64,000 nt of DNA from Telluria mixta. Lineage in GTDB: Bacteria > Pseudomonadota > Gammaproteobacteria > Burkholderiales > Burkholderiaceae_D. The notes below the pieces were generated by a model. That model saw nothing but the letters and a program-made list of their open reading frames with translations. It did not search any database and was not told where the DNA came from. This document shows positions 16,570 through 25,786 of the stretch, piece by piece (the stretch's first letter is position 1; each line of letters begins with the position of its first letter). The DNA lies in contig NZ_CP119520.1 in NCBI RefSeq assembly GCF_029223865.1, positions 6,758,001 through 6,822,000 on the forward strand, read 5' to 3'. The position numbers and the translations under genes were made by a program.

Positions 16570-18921
16570 TTATTTTTCCACGACCAGAGTATCGCCCACG
16601 TAGGCGCGGAAGTGGCGGATGCGTCCCGCGACGCCGTCCGGCCCCTGGCGCGGCACGTAGCGCAGGCCCGCCACGTCCATGCTGCGTCCCAGGTCGATCA
16701 CGAGGCGGTGCGGATACGCGGCCTTGTCCGCCGTGATCCAGTAATCGCTGTTCTGGCCATTGATGGCATTCAGCGCGCCGCCGTCCTCCTTCGTCGCTTC
16801 CTCGCTGTCGACCCAGGCAATGGTCCAGTTGGACTGGTCCAGCGTCTTGCCGTCCTTGTCCAGCAGGGACAGTTCCGCCACCGCGGCGTACGGCTTGCCG
16901 TCGAAAGCGTCGAGCGACTCCAGGCAGAACTGGCGGCCCTTCGCTGCCGCCGCGAAGCGCACGTCCTGTGTCTGCGAGCCTGGCGCGAATTCGCCTTCAT
17001 GGGCCGGCTTCACGCCATCCAGCTGCACGCGTGCGGTGCTGGGCGGACGCGGGAAGTCGCGTTCGCGGTGCAGCTGGTCGAGGATCGGGATTTCCAGGCC
17101 GGAGATCGTCGGCGTGCCCTGCCCGCGCGGTCCCGTCAGGTCGAGGACAACGACCTCGTTGCGGCCCTTGCGGATCCACGGTCCCGGCAGGTACATCGTC
17201 TGCGTGGGGCCGATGCTCCAGAACCTGCCTAGGCAGCGGCCGTTGATCCACACGACGCCCTGGCCCCACGCGGACATGTCGAGGAAGGTATCTTCCGTGC
17301 GCGCCGCGTCGAACCCGCCGCGGTAGAATGCCGCACCCTTGCCGCGGCCCTTCTTGAACGCCAGCGCGGGAAGCACACCGTCCGCGTCGAAATCGAGCGC
17401 GCGGATTTCCCAGTTTTCCAGCGGCTGCGCGGCCGCCCCTTTCGGCGTGAACGTCACCGGACCGTGAATGCCCTTGCGGTCGTGCACTTCGGGGCCGAAG
17501 TTTACGCGCGCGATCGTGTACAACAGGATCTCCAGCACGGCCGGCTTGCTGCGGGCCGGCACGTCGACCTTGTAGCGGCGGTAGCGCGTGTCGAAGGTGC
17601 CGATCTGCTTGCCGTCGAGCGTGATCCACGCGAGGTCGCGCGCCCGCGCCACTTCGACGACGCCCGCCGGGCCGGCCGGCAGGGTCACGCGATAGGACAC
17701 GAGGCCGCGGCTGATGTCGTACTGCTCGATCGGACGCGGCGACACGTCCTTGATGACGCGCGCCGGCAGGGACGCTTTCACGGACACGGATTCCGCCAGC
17801 GCGAACGGAGAAATCGTCATCGTCGGCATGCGCGGCGGCGGCTCCGGCAGCTTTTCGCCCGGTGCCAGGAACGGCGTCATCGCGGCGCGGTACGCATCGA
17901 ATTTTTCGCCGATCCAGCCGGCCTCGCTGATCGGCGCATCGTAGTCATAGCTCGTCGTATCGGGCCGGAACGGGCGGTCGCAGCCGCCCCACAGGCCGAA
18001 CGTCGTGCCGCCGTGCGCCATGTACAGGCTGAACGAACCGTTCGCCTTCAGCATCGCCGCGATGTCCTTCGTCGCACCTTCCACGCCGCCGCGGCGGTGC
18101 GGCGAACCCCAGGTGTCGAACCAGCCGGAGTAGTACTCGCCGCACATGCGCGGCCCCTTCTGCACGGCGTCCAGCGCCTTGAAGCCGGCCGCCGGATCGC
18201 TGCCGAAGTTCGCCACCGAGAACAGTTCCGGGATGTGCGTGCGTGCGACCGCGTTCGTCGGATTGCACTGGAACAGCGGGACGTCGAAACCGGCGTCCAG
18301 CAACGCCTGGCGCAGCACGCGCAGATAGCCCACGTCGTCGCCGAAGAAGCCGTACTCGTTCTCGACCTGCACCATCAGGATGTTTCCGCCGTGCGTGACC
18401 TGCTGCGGCCCGAGCACGCGTCCGACTTCCTTCAGCCAGCGCCGCGCGGGTGCGAGGTAGGCTTCGTCGCGCGTGCGCAGGAAAGAGTCGCCGTCGTGTT
18501 TGAGCAGCCACCACGGCAGGCCGCCCATTTCCCACTCGGCGCAGGCGTAGGGCCCCGGGCGCAGGATCACCCACAGCCCTTCCTGCTGCGCGAGGCGGCA
18601 GAATTCGGCGGCGTCGCGCTGCGCGGCCCAGTCGTAGCGGCCCTCTCTCCATTCGTGGTAGTTCCAGAACAGGTAGGCGCACACCGCATTCAGGCCCATC
18701 GCCTTGATGGTCTTCAGGCGGTGCGACCAGTACTCGCGCGGCACGCGGGCGAAGTGCATCTCGCCGCAGCGGATCTGGATCGGCTTCCCGTCCAGCAGGA
18801 AGTCGTGGTCGCCGATCGCGAAGCGCTGGGAGGCGGCCGCGTGCAGGGTGCCCGTGACGGGCAAGAGCGCAGATGCAGCCGCGCCCTGCAGCAGGCGGCG
18901 GCGTTGGAAGCTGATGGTCAT
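16570..18921 (-). CDS. GH35 beta-galactosidase, exported
   Basis: 783 residues, Tat-like leader QRRRLLQGAAASALLPVTG. GH35 barrel: DGKPIQIRCGEMHFARVP at the N-terminus, VILRPGPYACAEWEMGGLPW, acid/base E189 in QVENEYGFF, nucleophile E262 in CGEYYSGWFD. C-terminal jelly-roll domains include WINGRCLGRFWSIGP, typical of GH35. Removes terminal beta-galactose, for example from pectic galactan, xyloglucan or arabinogalactan side chains. It starts 18 nt after TonB receptor 3 and is followed by DUF2264, giving a three-gene uptake/degradation operon likely under the LacI site at 21909. Confidence 0.93.
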   Translation of the reverse strand: MTISFQRRRLLQGAAASALLPVTGTLHAAASQRFAIGDHDFLLDGKPIQIRCGEMHFARVPREYWSHRLKTIKAMGLNAVCAYLFWNYHEWREGRYDWAAQRDAAEFCRLAQQEGLWVILRPGPYACAEWEMGGLPWWLLKHDGDSFLRTRDEAYLAPARRWLKEVGRVLGPQQVTHGGNILMVQVENEYGFFGDDVGYLRVLRQALLDAGFDVPLFQCNPTNAVARTHIPELFSVANFGSDPAAGFKALDAVQKGPRMCGEYYSGWFDTWGSPHRRGGVEGATKDIAAMLKANGSFSLYMAHGGTTFGLWGGCDRPFRPDTTSYDYDAPISEAGWIGEKFDAYRAAMTPFLAPGEKLPEPPPRMPTMTISPFALAESVSVKASLPARVIKDVSPRPIEQYDISRGLVSYRVTLPAGPAGVVEVARARDLAWITLDGKQIGTFDTRYRRYKVDVPARSKPAVLEILLYTIARVNFGPEVHDRKGIHGPVTFTPKGAAAQPLENWEIRALDFDADGVLPALAFKKGRGKGAAFYRGGFDAARTEDTFLDMSAWGQGVVWINGRCLGRFWSIGPTQTMYLPGPWIRKGRNEVVVLDLTGPRGQGTPTISGLEIPILDQLHRERDFPRPPSTARVQLDGVKPAHEGEFAPGSQTQDVRFAAAAKGRQFCLESLDAFDGKPYAAVAELSLLDKDGKTLDQSNWTIAWVDSEEATKEDGGALNAINGQNSDYWITADKAAYPHRLVIDLGRSMDVAGLRYVPRQGPDGVAGRIRHFRAYVGDTLVVEK

Positions 18922-18939
18922 GTCGTCGATCGTAAAAGT

Positions 18940-21828
18940 TTAGAGCTTGCCGCGCAGGCCGAACTTGATGGTGCGGCCGTCATACTTCGCATAGTCCATG
19001 CGGGTGCGGTGGCCGTCGCCGTACTTGCCCGTCGCATCCTCGAAGTAATCGTACGACAGCGTGTTGGTCAGGTTCAGTGCGTCCAGACGCAGCTCCAGGT
19101 TCTCGGTCAGCTTGTAGCTGATGGTGCCGTCCAGGTAACCGCGGGCGGCGCGCCAGCGGATCAAATCGTCGCCGTTGTTCTTCGGATTGTCGCCGTGCAG
19201 CGAGCGGCCCTTGTAGTTGTACGACAGGCGCATCGCCAGGGGGCCACGCTCATAATAGGTCGTGAAGCTGTACGCGTACTTCGGCACCGAGTTGACTTCG
19301 ATTTCCTTGCCGGCCGTCGTGATCCATTTCTGGCTGTTGAACGGGTCGATGTGCGTGTAGCTGGCCAGCGCGCCCAGGCCCTTGAACGGATCGGGCAGGA
19401 AGTTGAAGTCCTGCTGGTACGCCAGTTCATAGCCTTTCAACGTCTGCTGGCCCGCGTTGCCGTAGGTGCGCAGGTTCATCGGCAGGTTCGGGTCGACCTT
19501 GCCGTTCTTGTCCTGGAAGATCGCGCCCAGCGCCGTATCCGGCAGGCCCAGTGCGCCGAACGTGGTCTGCGTCGTGCTCGACACGGTGGCGTCGGTCAGC
19601 TCCTTCTTGAAGTACGCGGCGGACAAGAGGCTGCCCGGCTTGAAGTACCATTCCAGGCTCGTGTCGAGGTTCTTCGACTGCTGCGGTTTCAGGTTCGGGT
19701 TACCCGCGGTGGCCGTGTTGTCGAACGGGTTCGGGATGACGGTCTGCGCGGCGATGATCGACAGCGACGCGCGGCTGATCGTCTTGCCGTACGACGCGCG
19801 CCAGATCAGGTCTTCCGCCACGTCGTACGCGGCGCTGACGGCCGGCAGCACGTTCGTGTACTTGCCGTGTTCCTGGTTCGGCAGGTAGGTGCCGCCCGCG
19901 CCCGACTTCTTGTAGTTGTCGATGCCCAGCTTCGTCTGCGCCCAGCGCACGCCGGCATTGATACGCAGTTCGCGCGCCAGCACTTCACCCTTGAAGTCGG
20001 ACTGCACGAAACCGGTGGTGACCTTCTCTTCCGCGCCGAAGCTCTGCGCCGGCGTGAATGCGGCGGGCGTGTTGAAGGCCACCGGGTCGTACGTGGAGTA
20101 GGCGTAGCTGCGCGTGAACGTGCCGAACTTGTGCGGCCAGCCGTCGCCCATGTCCAGGTTCGGGACCGGCAGGGTCGTCACCATGTTGCTGCGCAGGCCC
20201 GCGTCGCCGAACGACTTCAGCTTGGCCACCATCGCGGACGTGGCATTGCGCTTCTCGATCGTCTTCGTCGTGTCGACGTACACGACGCCGCCCTTGAAGT
20301 GGCCCGTCCAGTCGCCCCACAGGTCGTAGTCCTGGTCCAGCACGAGGCGCGCCTGGCGGCCCTTGTCCGTCTCGCGCGTCCAGCCGGTGTTGATGTCGAA
20401 GCCCGTGAAGTTGGCGGGATTCGTGTAGTCGACGGTCGACGACATCGACGGGTACACGTGATCCGAACCGTAGTCGATGGTGGAATCGACGCCGAAGATC
20501 TGGCCCGACAGCGTGTCCTGGTAGCTCTTCGCGTCGCTGTTGTTGGCCGACAGCTGGCCGGTCAGCACGGTGCCCTTTTTCACTTCCCAGCGGCCGTTCA
20601 ACGCGAGGTAGCCGAACTTCGTCTTGTCCTCGCCGTAGGTGACGCCGCTGCTGTACGACGTATTGCCGAAGGTGCCCGTCAGCAGGTTCGACGCCGGGTC
20701 GATGTGCACGTCCAGCGGCACGAGGCCGTTGTGGCCGGACTGGCCGGCCGGGGCGTTGCGGTTGGTCGTCTTGCTGTTGCGGATCAGGATGCCGTAATAG
20801 AGTTCGTCGCGGCTGTTCTGCAGTTGCGAAGCCAGGCCGTCCAGGCTGATATTCAGGCCGCCTTCCTTGTACTGCAGCGACGTCACGAGGCCGTCGCGCG
20901 TGCGCCGGTTCTGCGAGCCGTAGAAGCGGTAGATACGGGGCAGCAGCGCGTTGTCGATCTGGTCGCGGGTGTAGCCGGACAGGTTCGCGCGGGGATCGTC
21001 GTAGTCGAGCTGCATGGCGAAGTTGCCCAGCACGGGCGATGCGCTGCCGCGGCGCGAGCTGTTGTAGCCGCCCGTCGCCTCGAAGCCGGAACGGTTGTTG
21101 ACGGCCTTCGAATGCGACGCGCCGGCGAGAAAGCCCCAGTTGCCCCACGTGTTCGAATACAGGGCGAACAGATTCGGATCGGTCTTCTCCGACATCGTGT
21201 TGTAGGCGGCCGACACGCCGTAGCGGACGGTGCGCTTCGGATTGTCGAACGGGCGCGGCGTCTGCAGGTCGACGACGCCGCCCATGCCGCCTTCCGGCAG
21301 TTCGGCCAGCGGGGACTTGTAGAAGTCGACGCGGCCGAACAGTTCGGACGCGAACACGTCGTAGTTGAAGCCACGCGCCGCGCTGCCGATCGTGCTCGTC
21401 GACGTCGTGTTCACGGGCGCGCCGTTCAGCGTGGTCACCGTGTATTCCGTCGGCAGGCCGCGGATCGAGATGCGCTGGCCTTCCGCCGAGCTTTCGTCGC
21501 GGTTCAGGATCACGCCCGGCACGCGCTGCAGCGACTCGGCCACGTTCGCCTCGGGGAACTTGCCGATGTCTTCGGCGACGATCGAATCGCGCACGCCGAT
21601 GGCCTGCTGTTTCAGGTTCAGCGCCTTCTGCAGGCTGGAACGGAAGCCCGTGACGACGACGGTCGTCGCTGCGGGGGCATCGGCGGCCGGCGGTGCCGGC
21701 GGTGCCGGCTCGGTCGCGGGTGCGGTCGTGGGAGCGGCGGGCATGGACGCCTCCTGTGCCAGGGCCTGGTTCCCATAGGCGGCGGCCAGCGCCATCGGCA
21801 GCAGCGTGGCGAGCAACTTCTTGTTCAT
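18940..21828 (-). CDS. TonB-dependent receptor 3 (Xanthomonas/Caulobacter carbohydrate type)
   Basis: 962 residues; the ATG at 21828 is preceded by GGAGACAAG. The signal peptide ends ALAQ. An unusual stretch of about 35 Pro/Ala/Thr-rich residues then precedes the TonB-box region TTVVVTGFRSSL. Plug signature: VRDSIVAEDIGKFPEANVAE, SLQRVPGVILNRDES, ISIRGLPTEYTVTTLNG. The barrel ends IKFGLRGKL, without the common terminal aromatic residue. First gene of an operon with GH35 and DUF2264, hence a probable importer of galactose-containing oligosaccharides. Its 283-nt upstream region is shared with a divergent LacI gene and contains a near-perfect LacI-type palindrome. Confidence 0.95.
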   Translation of the reverse strand: MNKKLLATLLPMALAAAYGNQALAQEASMPAAPTTAPATEPAPPAPPAADAPAATTVVVTGFRSSLQKALNLKQQAIGVRDSIVAEDIGKFPEANVAESLQRVPGVILNRDESSAEGQRISIRGLPTEYTVTTLNGAPVNTTSTSTIGSAARGFNYDVFASELFGRVDFYKSPLAELPEGGMGGVVDLQTPRPFDNPKRTVRYGVSAAYNTMSEKTDPNLFALYSNTWGNWGFLAGASHSKAVNNRSGFEATGGYNSSRRGSASPVLGNFAMQLDYDDPRANLSGYTRDQIDNALLPRIYRFYGSQNRRTRDGLVTSLQYKEGGLNISLDGLASQLQNSRDELYYGILIRNSKTTNRNAPAGQSGHNGLVPLDVHIDPASNLLTGTFGNTSYSSGVTYGEDKTKFGYLALNGRWEVKKGTVLTGQLSANNSDAKSYQDTLSGQIFGVDSTIDYGSDHVYPSMSSTVDYTNPANFTGFDINTGWTRETDKGRQARLVLDQDYDLWGDWTGHFKGGVVYVDTTKTIEKRNATSAMVAKLKSFGDAGLRSNMVTTLPVPNLDMGDGWPHKFGTFTRSYAYSTYDPVAFNTPAAFTPAQSFGAEEKVTTGFVQSDFKGEVLARELRINAGVRWAQTKLGIDNYKKSGAGGTYLPNQEHGKYTNVLPAVSAAYDVAEDLIWRASYGKTISRASLSIIAAQTVIPNPFDNTATAGNPNLKPQQSKNLDTSLEWYFKPGSLLSAAYFKKELTDATVSSTTQTTFGALGLPDTALGAIFQDKNGKVDPNLPMNLRTYGNAGQQTLKGYELAYQQDFNFLPDPFKGLGALASYTHIDPFNSQKWITTAGKEIEVNSVPKYAYSFTTYYERGPLAMRLSYNYKGRSLHGDNPKNNGDDLIRWRAARGYLDGTISYKLTENLELRLDALNLTNTLSYDYFEDATGKYGDGHRTRMDYAKYDGRTIKFGLRGKL

Positions 21829-21908
21829 CTTGTCTCCATTCTTGTGTCGTTATTGGAACATGGGGTGCCGGTCTGGGGCACTATTGCTGTGGTCTTTACG
21901 CCGGCTGG

Positions 21909-21922
21909 TGGTCACGTTACCA
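21909..21922. promoter_or_regulatory. LacI-type operator between TonB receptor 3 and LacI 1
   Basis: TGGTCACGTTACCA is a near-perfect 14-bp palindrome with a central CG, one mismatched pair. It resembles the TGGTAGCGCTACCA class of sites used by LacI-family sugar regulators in Xanthomonas and Caulobacter. It lies 81 nt upstream of the receptor start and 190 nt upstream of the LacI gene, so it could control both. Confidence 0.65.
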
Positions 21923-22111
21923 CAAGCGATTATTAAAGGGCAATAGTGCGCACACGAATCAAATCGGCACGCAAGTCCTTGTTTTTGCTGAACATAGCAA
22001 GTCATTTTGACAAATTTCGTGTCGCGCAACAACGACAGCCATGTCAAACGGTCATACCTTTGACGAATTTTGTGATGTACGTTGTCTCATTTTTCCGTCA
22101 GACTTCCCTCC

Positions 22112-23185
22112 ATGCGTAAAGTCAGCAAACTCAGTGAAGTCGCCCGGCTCGCGGGCGTGGCCCCGATCACGGCATCGCGCGCCATCCGCGGCGCAGGTTA
22201 TGTGTCGGCCGAGACGCGCGAGCGCATCATGGCCGCCGCCGCGCAATTGAATTACACGCCCGATCCGCTGGCGCGGCGTATGCGCGGGGACCGCAGCCGG
22301 CTGCTGGGCGTATTCGTCAACAATTACGGCCCGGTGGTGCTGCACGAGATCATCCGCGCCCTCTCCACGCATGCGCGTGCCCAGGGCTACGATCTGCTGC
22401 TGTTCAACGCGGAACGCTTCGACAGCCCGGACCGCATGGCGACGTGCGACCTGCTGGGCAAGCTGTGCGACGGCTTGATGGTCGTGATGCCGGGCGCGGA
22501 CGACCGCTTCCTGGACGCCATCGAACGCCAGCAGGTGGCCAGCGTCGTGATCTGCTTCGACGCGCGCCCCCTCGCGGTACCCGTCGTGGCGGCGGAAAAC
22601 CGCCTCGGCGCGCGCGTGGCCGTGACTCACCTGCTGGAGCTGGGCCACCGCCGCATCGCCTACATCGCCGGCAATCCGGGCACGGGCCAGAGCGCGGAAC
22701 GCGAACGTGGCTACGTGGATGCGCTGCAGGCGGCCGGCATTACGCCCGACCCGGCGCTCGTCGTCAACGGCGCGTTCGTGCAGCCGGGCGGCTATGCGGC
22801 GACGGAGCAGCTGCTCGCCCTCCCCGTCCCGCCGACCGCCATCTTCGCCGCGAACGACGAGATGGCGTTCGGCGCCATCGATGCCATCAACAGCCGCGGT
22901 TTGAAGGTCCCTCACGACATTTCCGTGATCGGCTTCGACGACATCCCGACCGCCAGCTGCGTCTTCCCGAAACTGACGACGATGCACCAGCCGTTCGATG
23001 CCATCGCCGCCTATGCCGTGCGCGAAGTGGTGGGCATGATCGCGGGCCAGACGACGGGACCGGCGCGCATCGCGTTTCCCGCGAAGCTCACCGTACGCGA
23101 TTCGACGGGACCCGCGCCGCAGGCCGAGGCTACGCCGACGACGCCGCGCCGACCCGCCCGCGCGCGGCGCGTGCCAGTGTCCTGA
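22112..23185 (+). CDS. LacI-family transcriptional regulator 1
   Basis: 357 residues from the ATG at 22112 (RKVSKLSEVARLAGVAPITA); a TTG at 22082 would add 10 non-conserved residues. N-terminal LacI helix-turn-helix with hinge (TPDPLARRMRGDRSRLLG), then a periplasmic-binding-like sugar domain (GHRRIAYIAGNPGTGQSAER, AIFAANDEMAFGAIDAI). Presumably represses receptor 3/GH35 until a sugar binds. Closely related to the LacI at 27895-28911: the recognition helices read APITASRA and SLITASRA, so both may recognise the same TGGTAACG-type operators. The 3' end overlaps the convergent transporter gene by 56 nt. Confidence 0.92.
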   Translation: MRKVSKLSEVARLAGVAPITASRAIRGAGYVSAETRERIMAAAAQLNYTPDPLARRMRGDRSRLLGVFVNNYGPVVLHEIIRALSTHARAQGYDLLLFNAERFDSPDRMATCDLLGKLCDGLMVVMPGADDRFLDAIERQQVASVVICFDARPLAVPVVAAENRLGARVAVTHLLELGHRRIAYIAGNPGTGQSAERERGYVDALQAAGITPDPALVVNGAFVQPGGYAATEQLLALPVPPTAIFAANDEMAFGAIDAINSRGLKVPHDISVIGFDDIPTASCVFPKLTTMHQPFDAIAAYAVREVVGMIAGQTTGPARIAFPAKLTVRDSTGPAPQAEATPTTPRRPARARRVPVS

Positions 23186-24470
23186 ACATGATCAGGCTGG
23201 TCCCCGCGAGCAGGCCGCCCACGAGCAGCGTCAGGCCGTAGAAGTGGCCGGTCGCGTCCAGCAGGGGGCCGAGCAGGAAGCTCAGCACGATGTTGGACGT
23301 GGAGAACAGGAAGCGCTTGGCGCCGTCGAACTGCAGGAAGCGGGCGCGCGGGAACAGCACCATCGGCAGCGACGCGGACGCCGTGTAATACGTGCCCGCC
23401 ACGACGGCGTGCAGCACGTAGACGATGGAAAAACTCTGCAGATCGTGCACGGCGAGGAAGCCGCCGGCCCCCACGCACAGGTACAGGCCCATCGACCATA
23501 CGGTGACGATGGCGGCGCTGTAGCGGTCGACGAGCCAGCCGATCACGGACGACAGCCCGATCGACAAGGTGTACGACAGGGCCAGCAGCCGGCCCAGCGT
23601 GGCCTTGTCCATCCCGATCGATTCCGCGTACAGCTGCGAGAACGTATTGAACGGCATGAAGGTCAGCTCGGACGCGGTCAGGGCGAAAAACACGAGCAGG
23701 AAGTAACGGTCCGACAGGCATTCGCGCCAGTACGCCCGGCCCATTGCGCGCCACGTCACGGCGTCCTGGCCGTCCACCGACGGCGGGCCGTATTCCCCCT
23801 CCTTCAGGCGCAGGCACATGAGCATGACGGCGACGCCGAAGAACAGGCCGATGCCGAGGAAGACTTCGCGCAGATGGTGTTCCGTCAGGCGGAAGACCCA
23901 CAGGTTGAACAGGATGCCGGCGACGAGGCTGACGATGCGGAACCCCGCGTAGAAGCGCCCCAGCACGGGGCGCGGGACGATGTCGTTCACGAGCCCCGCG
24001 TACAGCGCGAGCGTGACGAGCGCGACGCCTTCGAACACGGTCCAGAACAGGCAGAACCACGCGAGCACGCACGTGTCCACGCCGGGCGACAGTGTTCCGA
24101 GCAGCTGGTCGGTGACGCGGCCGAACGTGGCGCAGTTGCCCAGGGCGATGAGGACGAGCGCGGCGACGGGGGTGATCCCCATCAGGAACGGCAGGCGCCG
24201 GCCCCAGCGGCTGCGGAAACGGTCGGAGCGGAAGCCGATGATGGGCACGAGGACGGCGCCCAGCAGCGCCGGCAGCGCGGACACGAGCACGGCGATCATC
24301 GTATCGCTGGCGTGGTGCTGCCGCAGCAGTTCCATGACGCCCGGGATGGCCGAGCGGTCGCGGAAGGCGATGGCGAACTCGCCGAACAGCAGCCAGAACA
24401 GGACGATGGCGAGGCCCGCCGTCGTGTAGCGCAACGTACCGACGGCGTGGGCGCTTTTGTCTTCCAACAT
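23130..24470 (-). CDS. MFS sugar transporter of the GPH/sucrose-symporter-like type
   Basis: 446 residues with about 12 predicted transmembrane helices. The loop FRSDRFRSRWGRRLPFLMG is the marker of glycoside-pentoside-hexuronide and SLC45/SUT-type cation symporters. It probably carries mono- or disaccharides released in the periplasm across the inner membrane. The ATG at 24470 is preferred over the TTG at 24491; the ribosome-binding site is weak (GTGGGA). Its last 56 nt overlap the end of convergent LacI 1, and the terminator of the GH105 unit lies just upstream, so it has its own promoter in a very short space or depends on read-through. Confidence 0.88.
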   Translation of the reverse strand: MLEDKSAHAVGTLRYTTAGLAIVLFWLLFGEFAIAFRDRSAIPGVMELLRQHHASDTMIAVLVSALPALLGAVLVPIIGFRSDRFRSRWGRRLPFLMGITPVAALVLIALGNCATFGRVTDQLLGTLSPGVDTCVLAWFCLFWTVFEGVALVTLALYAGLVNDIVPRPVLGRFYAGFRIVSLVAGILFNLWVFRLTEHHLREVFLGIGLFFGVAVMLMCLRLKEGEYGPPSVDGQDAVTWRAMGRAYWRECLSDRYFLLVFFALTASELTFMPFNTFSQLYAESIGMDKATLGRLLALSYTLSIGLSSVIGWLVDRYSAAIVTVWSMGLYLCVGAGGFLAVHDLQSFSIVYVLHAVVAGTYYTASASLPMVLFPRARFLQFDGAKRFLFSTSNIVLSFLLGPLLDATGHFYGLTLLVGGLLAGTSLIMFRTLARAARGRVGAASSA

Positions 24471-24516
24471 GGACGCGTTTCCCACTAACAAGAGCTAAAG
24501 CATCGCCGCAGCTTAA

Positions 24517-24567
24517 AAAAAGCGCAAGCTTTTTCAAAAAAAAAGACCTGCCATCCCTGGGCAGGTC
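24517..24567 (-). terminator. Strong intrinsic terminator of the GH105/heparinase-like unit
   Basis: On the minus strand an 8-bp perfect stem GACCTGCC/GGCAGGTC (24545-24567, 7-nt loop) is followed by nine T residues. Right behind it a second hairpin, AAAAAGC/GCTTTTT with a GCAA tetraloop (24517-24534), adds another U-rich run. It is 34 nt past the GH105 stop codon. Confidence 0.92.
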
Positions 24568-24600
24568 GAACACGAACGCGGAGGTTCGCGAAGGAGAGAA

Positions 24601-25770
24601 TCAGTGGGCCAGTTTCGCCATTTCGGATGCGGCCAGCAGCACCGCGCCCACGCCGAAATGCGCCGTCGAATCGCGATTCACCACCTGGCCGGGGATCGCG
24701 CGGTCGCCGATGGGCTGCACGTAGCCGACCTTGCCGTCCGGCTGGATGGCCGTACGGGTCAGGTAATCCCAGCCTTTCGCCGCCACCGGCAGGTACGTGC
24801 CGCGGTCCAGCAGACCGTTGTTGATACCCCACAGCATGCCGTAAGTGAAGAACGCGGTGCCGCTCGTTTCCGGGCCCGGCGCGTGGGCCGGGTCGAGCAG
24901 GCTGCGCGTCCAGTAACCCTCCGGCGCCTGGATGCCTTGCAGCGTCTGCGCCATCGCGCGGAAGCGCTCCTCGAACATCGGCCGGTACGGATCGTCGCGC
25001 GGCAGGTCCGCCAGCACCTTGGCCAGCGCGGCGAACACCCAGCCGTCGCCGCGCGCCCAGAAGTCCTTCTTGCCGTTCACGCTCCGGTGCTTCGGATAGA
25101 CGTAGCGCGCGTCGCGGTAGTACAGGTGCGTTTCACTGTCGTACATCAGACCGTTCGCGTACTCGAAATACGCGACCATCCTGTCGAGGTAGCGGCGGTC
25201 GCCCGTCAGGTGGTACATCTTCGTCATCACGGGCATGACCATGTACAGGCCGTCCGCCCACCACCAGTAATCGACGCGGTCCGTGCCGATCTCGTGGCCC
25301 ATCACCTCGCGCGCACGGGCGACGCGGCGCGGATCCTGCGGGCCGAGGCGATACAGGTCGAGATACGCCTGGAAGCAGACCTGCCAGTCGCCGAACAGCA
25401 CGTGGTCGTCCGTTTCGCCGTACGTGAGCTTCCACTCGGCCTTGTTGTCGGACTTCGCGCCCTTCCAGCCGTTGTACTCGGCCCACCGTTCCGAATACTG
25501 GCGATACGCCTCGTTGCGCGTGACCTCGTAGGCGGCGAGATTCCCCGTGTGGTAGACGGCCACGTTCCAGAACGACCATTCCGTCGCTGGCGTCGTGCGC
25601 TGCCAGTAGCCGTTCACCTTGTCGATGACGGCGAGCGCTTCGGCCCGCGTCGGGATCGTCGTGCGCGCTTCCTGCGCCGGGACGGCCGCGCGATGTCCCG
25701 CCATGTCCGCGCAGCCGGCCAGCAGCAGCATGCCGCCCGCCAGGATGGCCGCCATCGTTCGCTTCTTCAT
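24601..25770 (-). CDS. GH105 unsaturated rhamnogalacturonyl hydrolase, lipoprotein
   Basis: 389 residues. Lipobox LLLAGC at about residues 15-20, so a lipid-anchored periplasmic or outer-membrane protein. (alpha/alpha)6-barrel GH105 (YteR-type) motifs: WSFWNVAVYHTGNLAAYE, YWWWADGLYMVMPVM with the catalytic Asp region, KKDFWARGDGWVFAALAKVL, and the C-terminal TSGTAFFTYGMLWGINNGLL. Hydrolyses unsaturated uronic-acid ends left by polysaccharide lyases, classically on rhamnogalacturonan-I. GH88 is a related alternative, but the sequence pattern fits GH105 better. It lies 16 nt downstream of a heparinase II/III-like lyase, which would generate its substrate. Confidence 0.9.
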   Translation of the reverse strand: MKKRTMAAILAGGMLLLAGCADMAGHRAAVPAQEARTTIPTRAEALAVIDKVNGYWQRTTPATEWSFWNVAVYHTGNLAAYEVTRNEAYRQYSERWAEYNGWKGAKSDNKAEWKLTYGETDDHVLFGDWQVCFQAYLDLYRLGPQDPRRVARAREVMGHEIGTDRVDYWWWADGLYMVMPVMTKMYHLTGDRRYLDRMVAYFEYANGLMYDSETHLYYRDARYVYPKHRSVNGKKDFWARGDGWVFAALAKVLADLPRDDPYRPMFEERFRAMAQTLQGIQAPEGYWTRSLLDPAHAPGPETSGTAFFTYGMLWGINNGLLDRGTYLPVAAKGWDYLTRTAIQPDGKVGYVQPIGDRAIPGQVVNRDSTAHFGVGAVLLAASEMAKLAH

Positions 25771-25786
25771 GTGACTCCTTCTGATG

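Noticed and set aside
17464..21936. A 1490-codon open frame antisense to receptor 3 and GH35, and similar long antisense frames elsewhere (for example 4519-7494, 12373-15291, 8966-11383).
   Set aside because: They are mirror frames of GC-rich genes: low-complexity Arg/Ala/Val/His/Gln composition, no family motifs, and each lies wholly opposite a clear protein.
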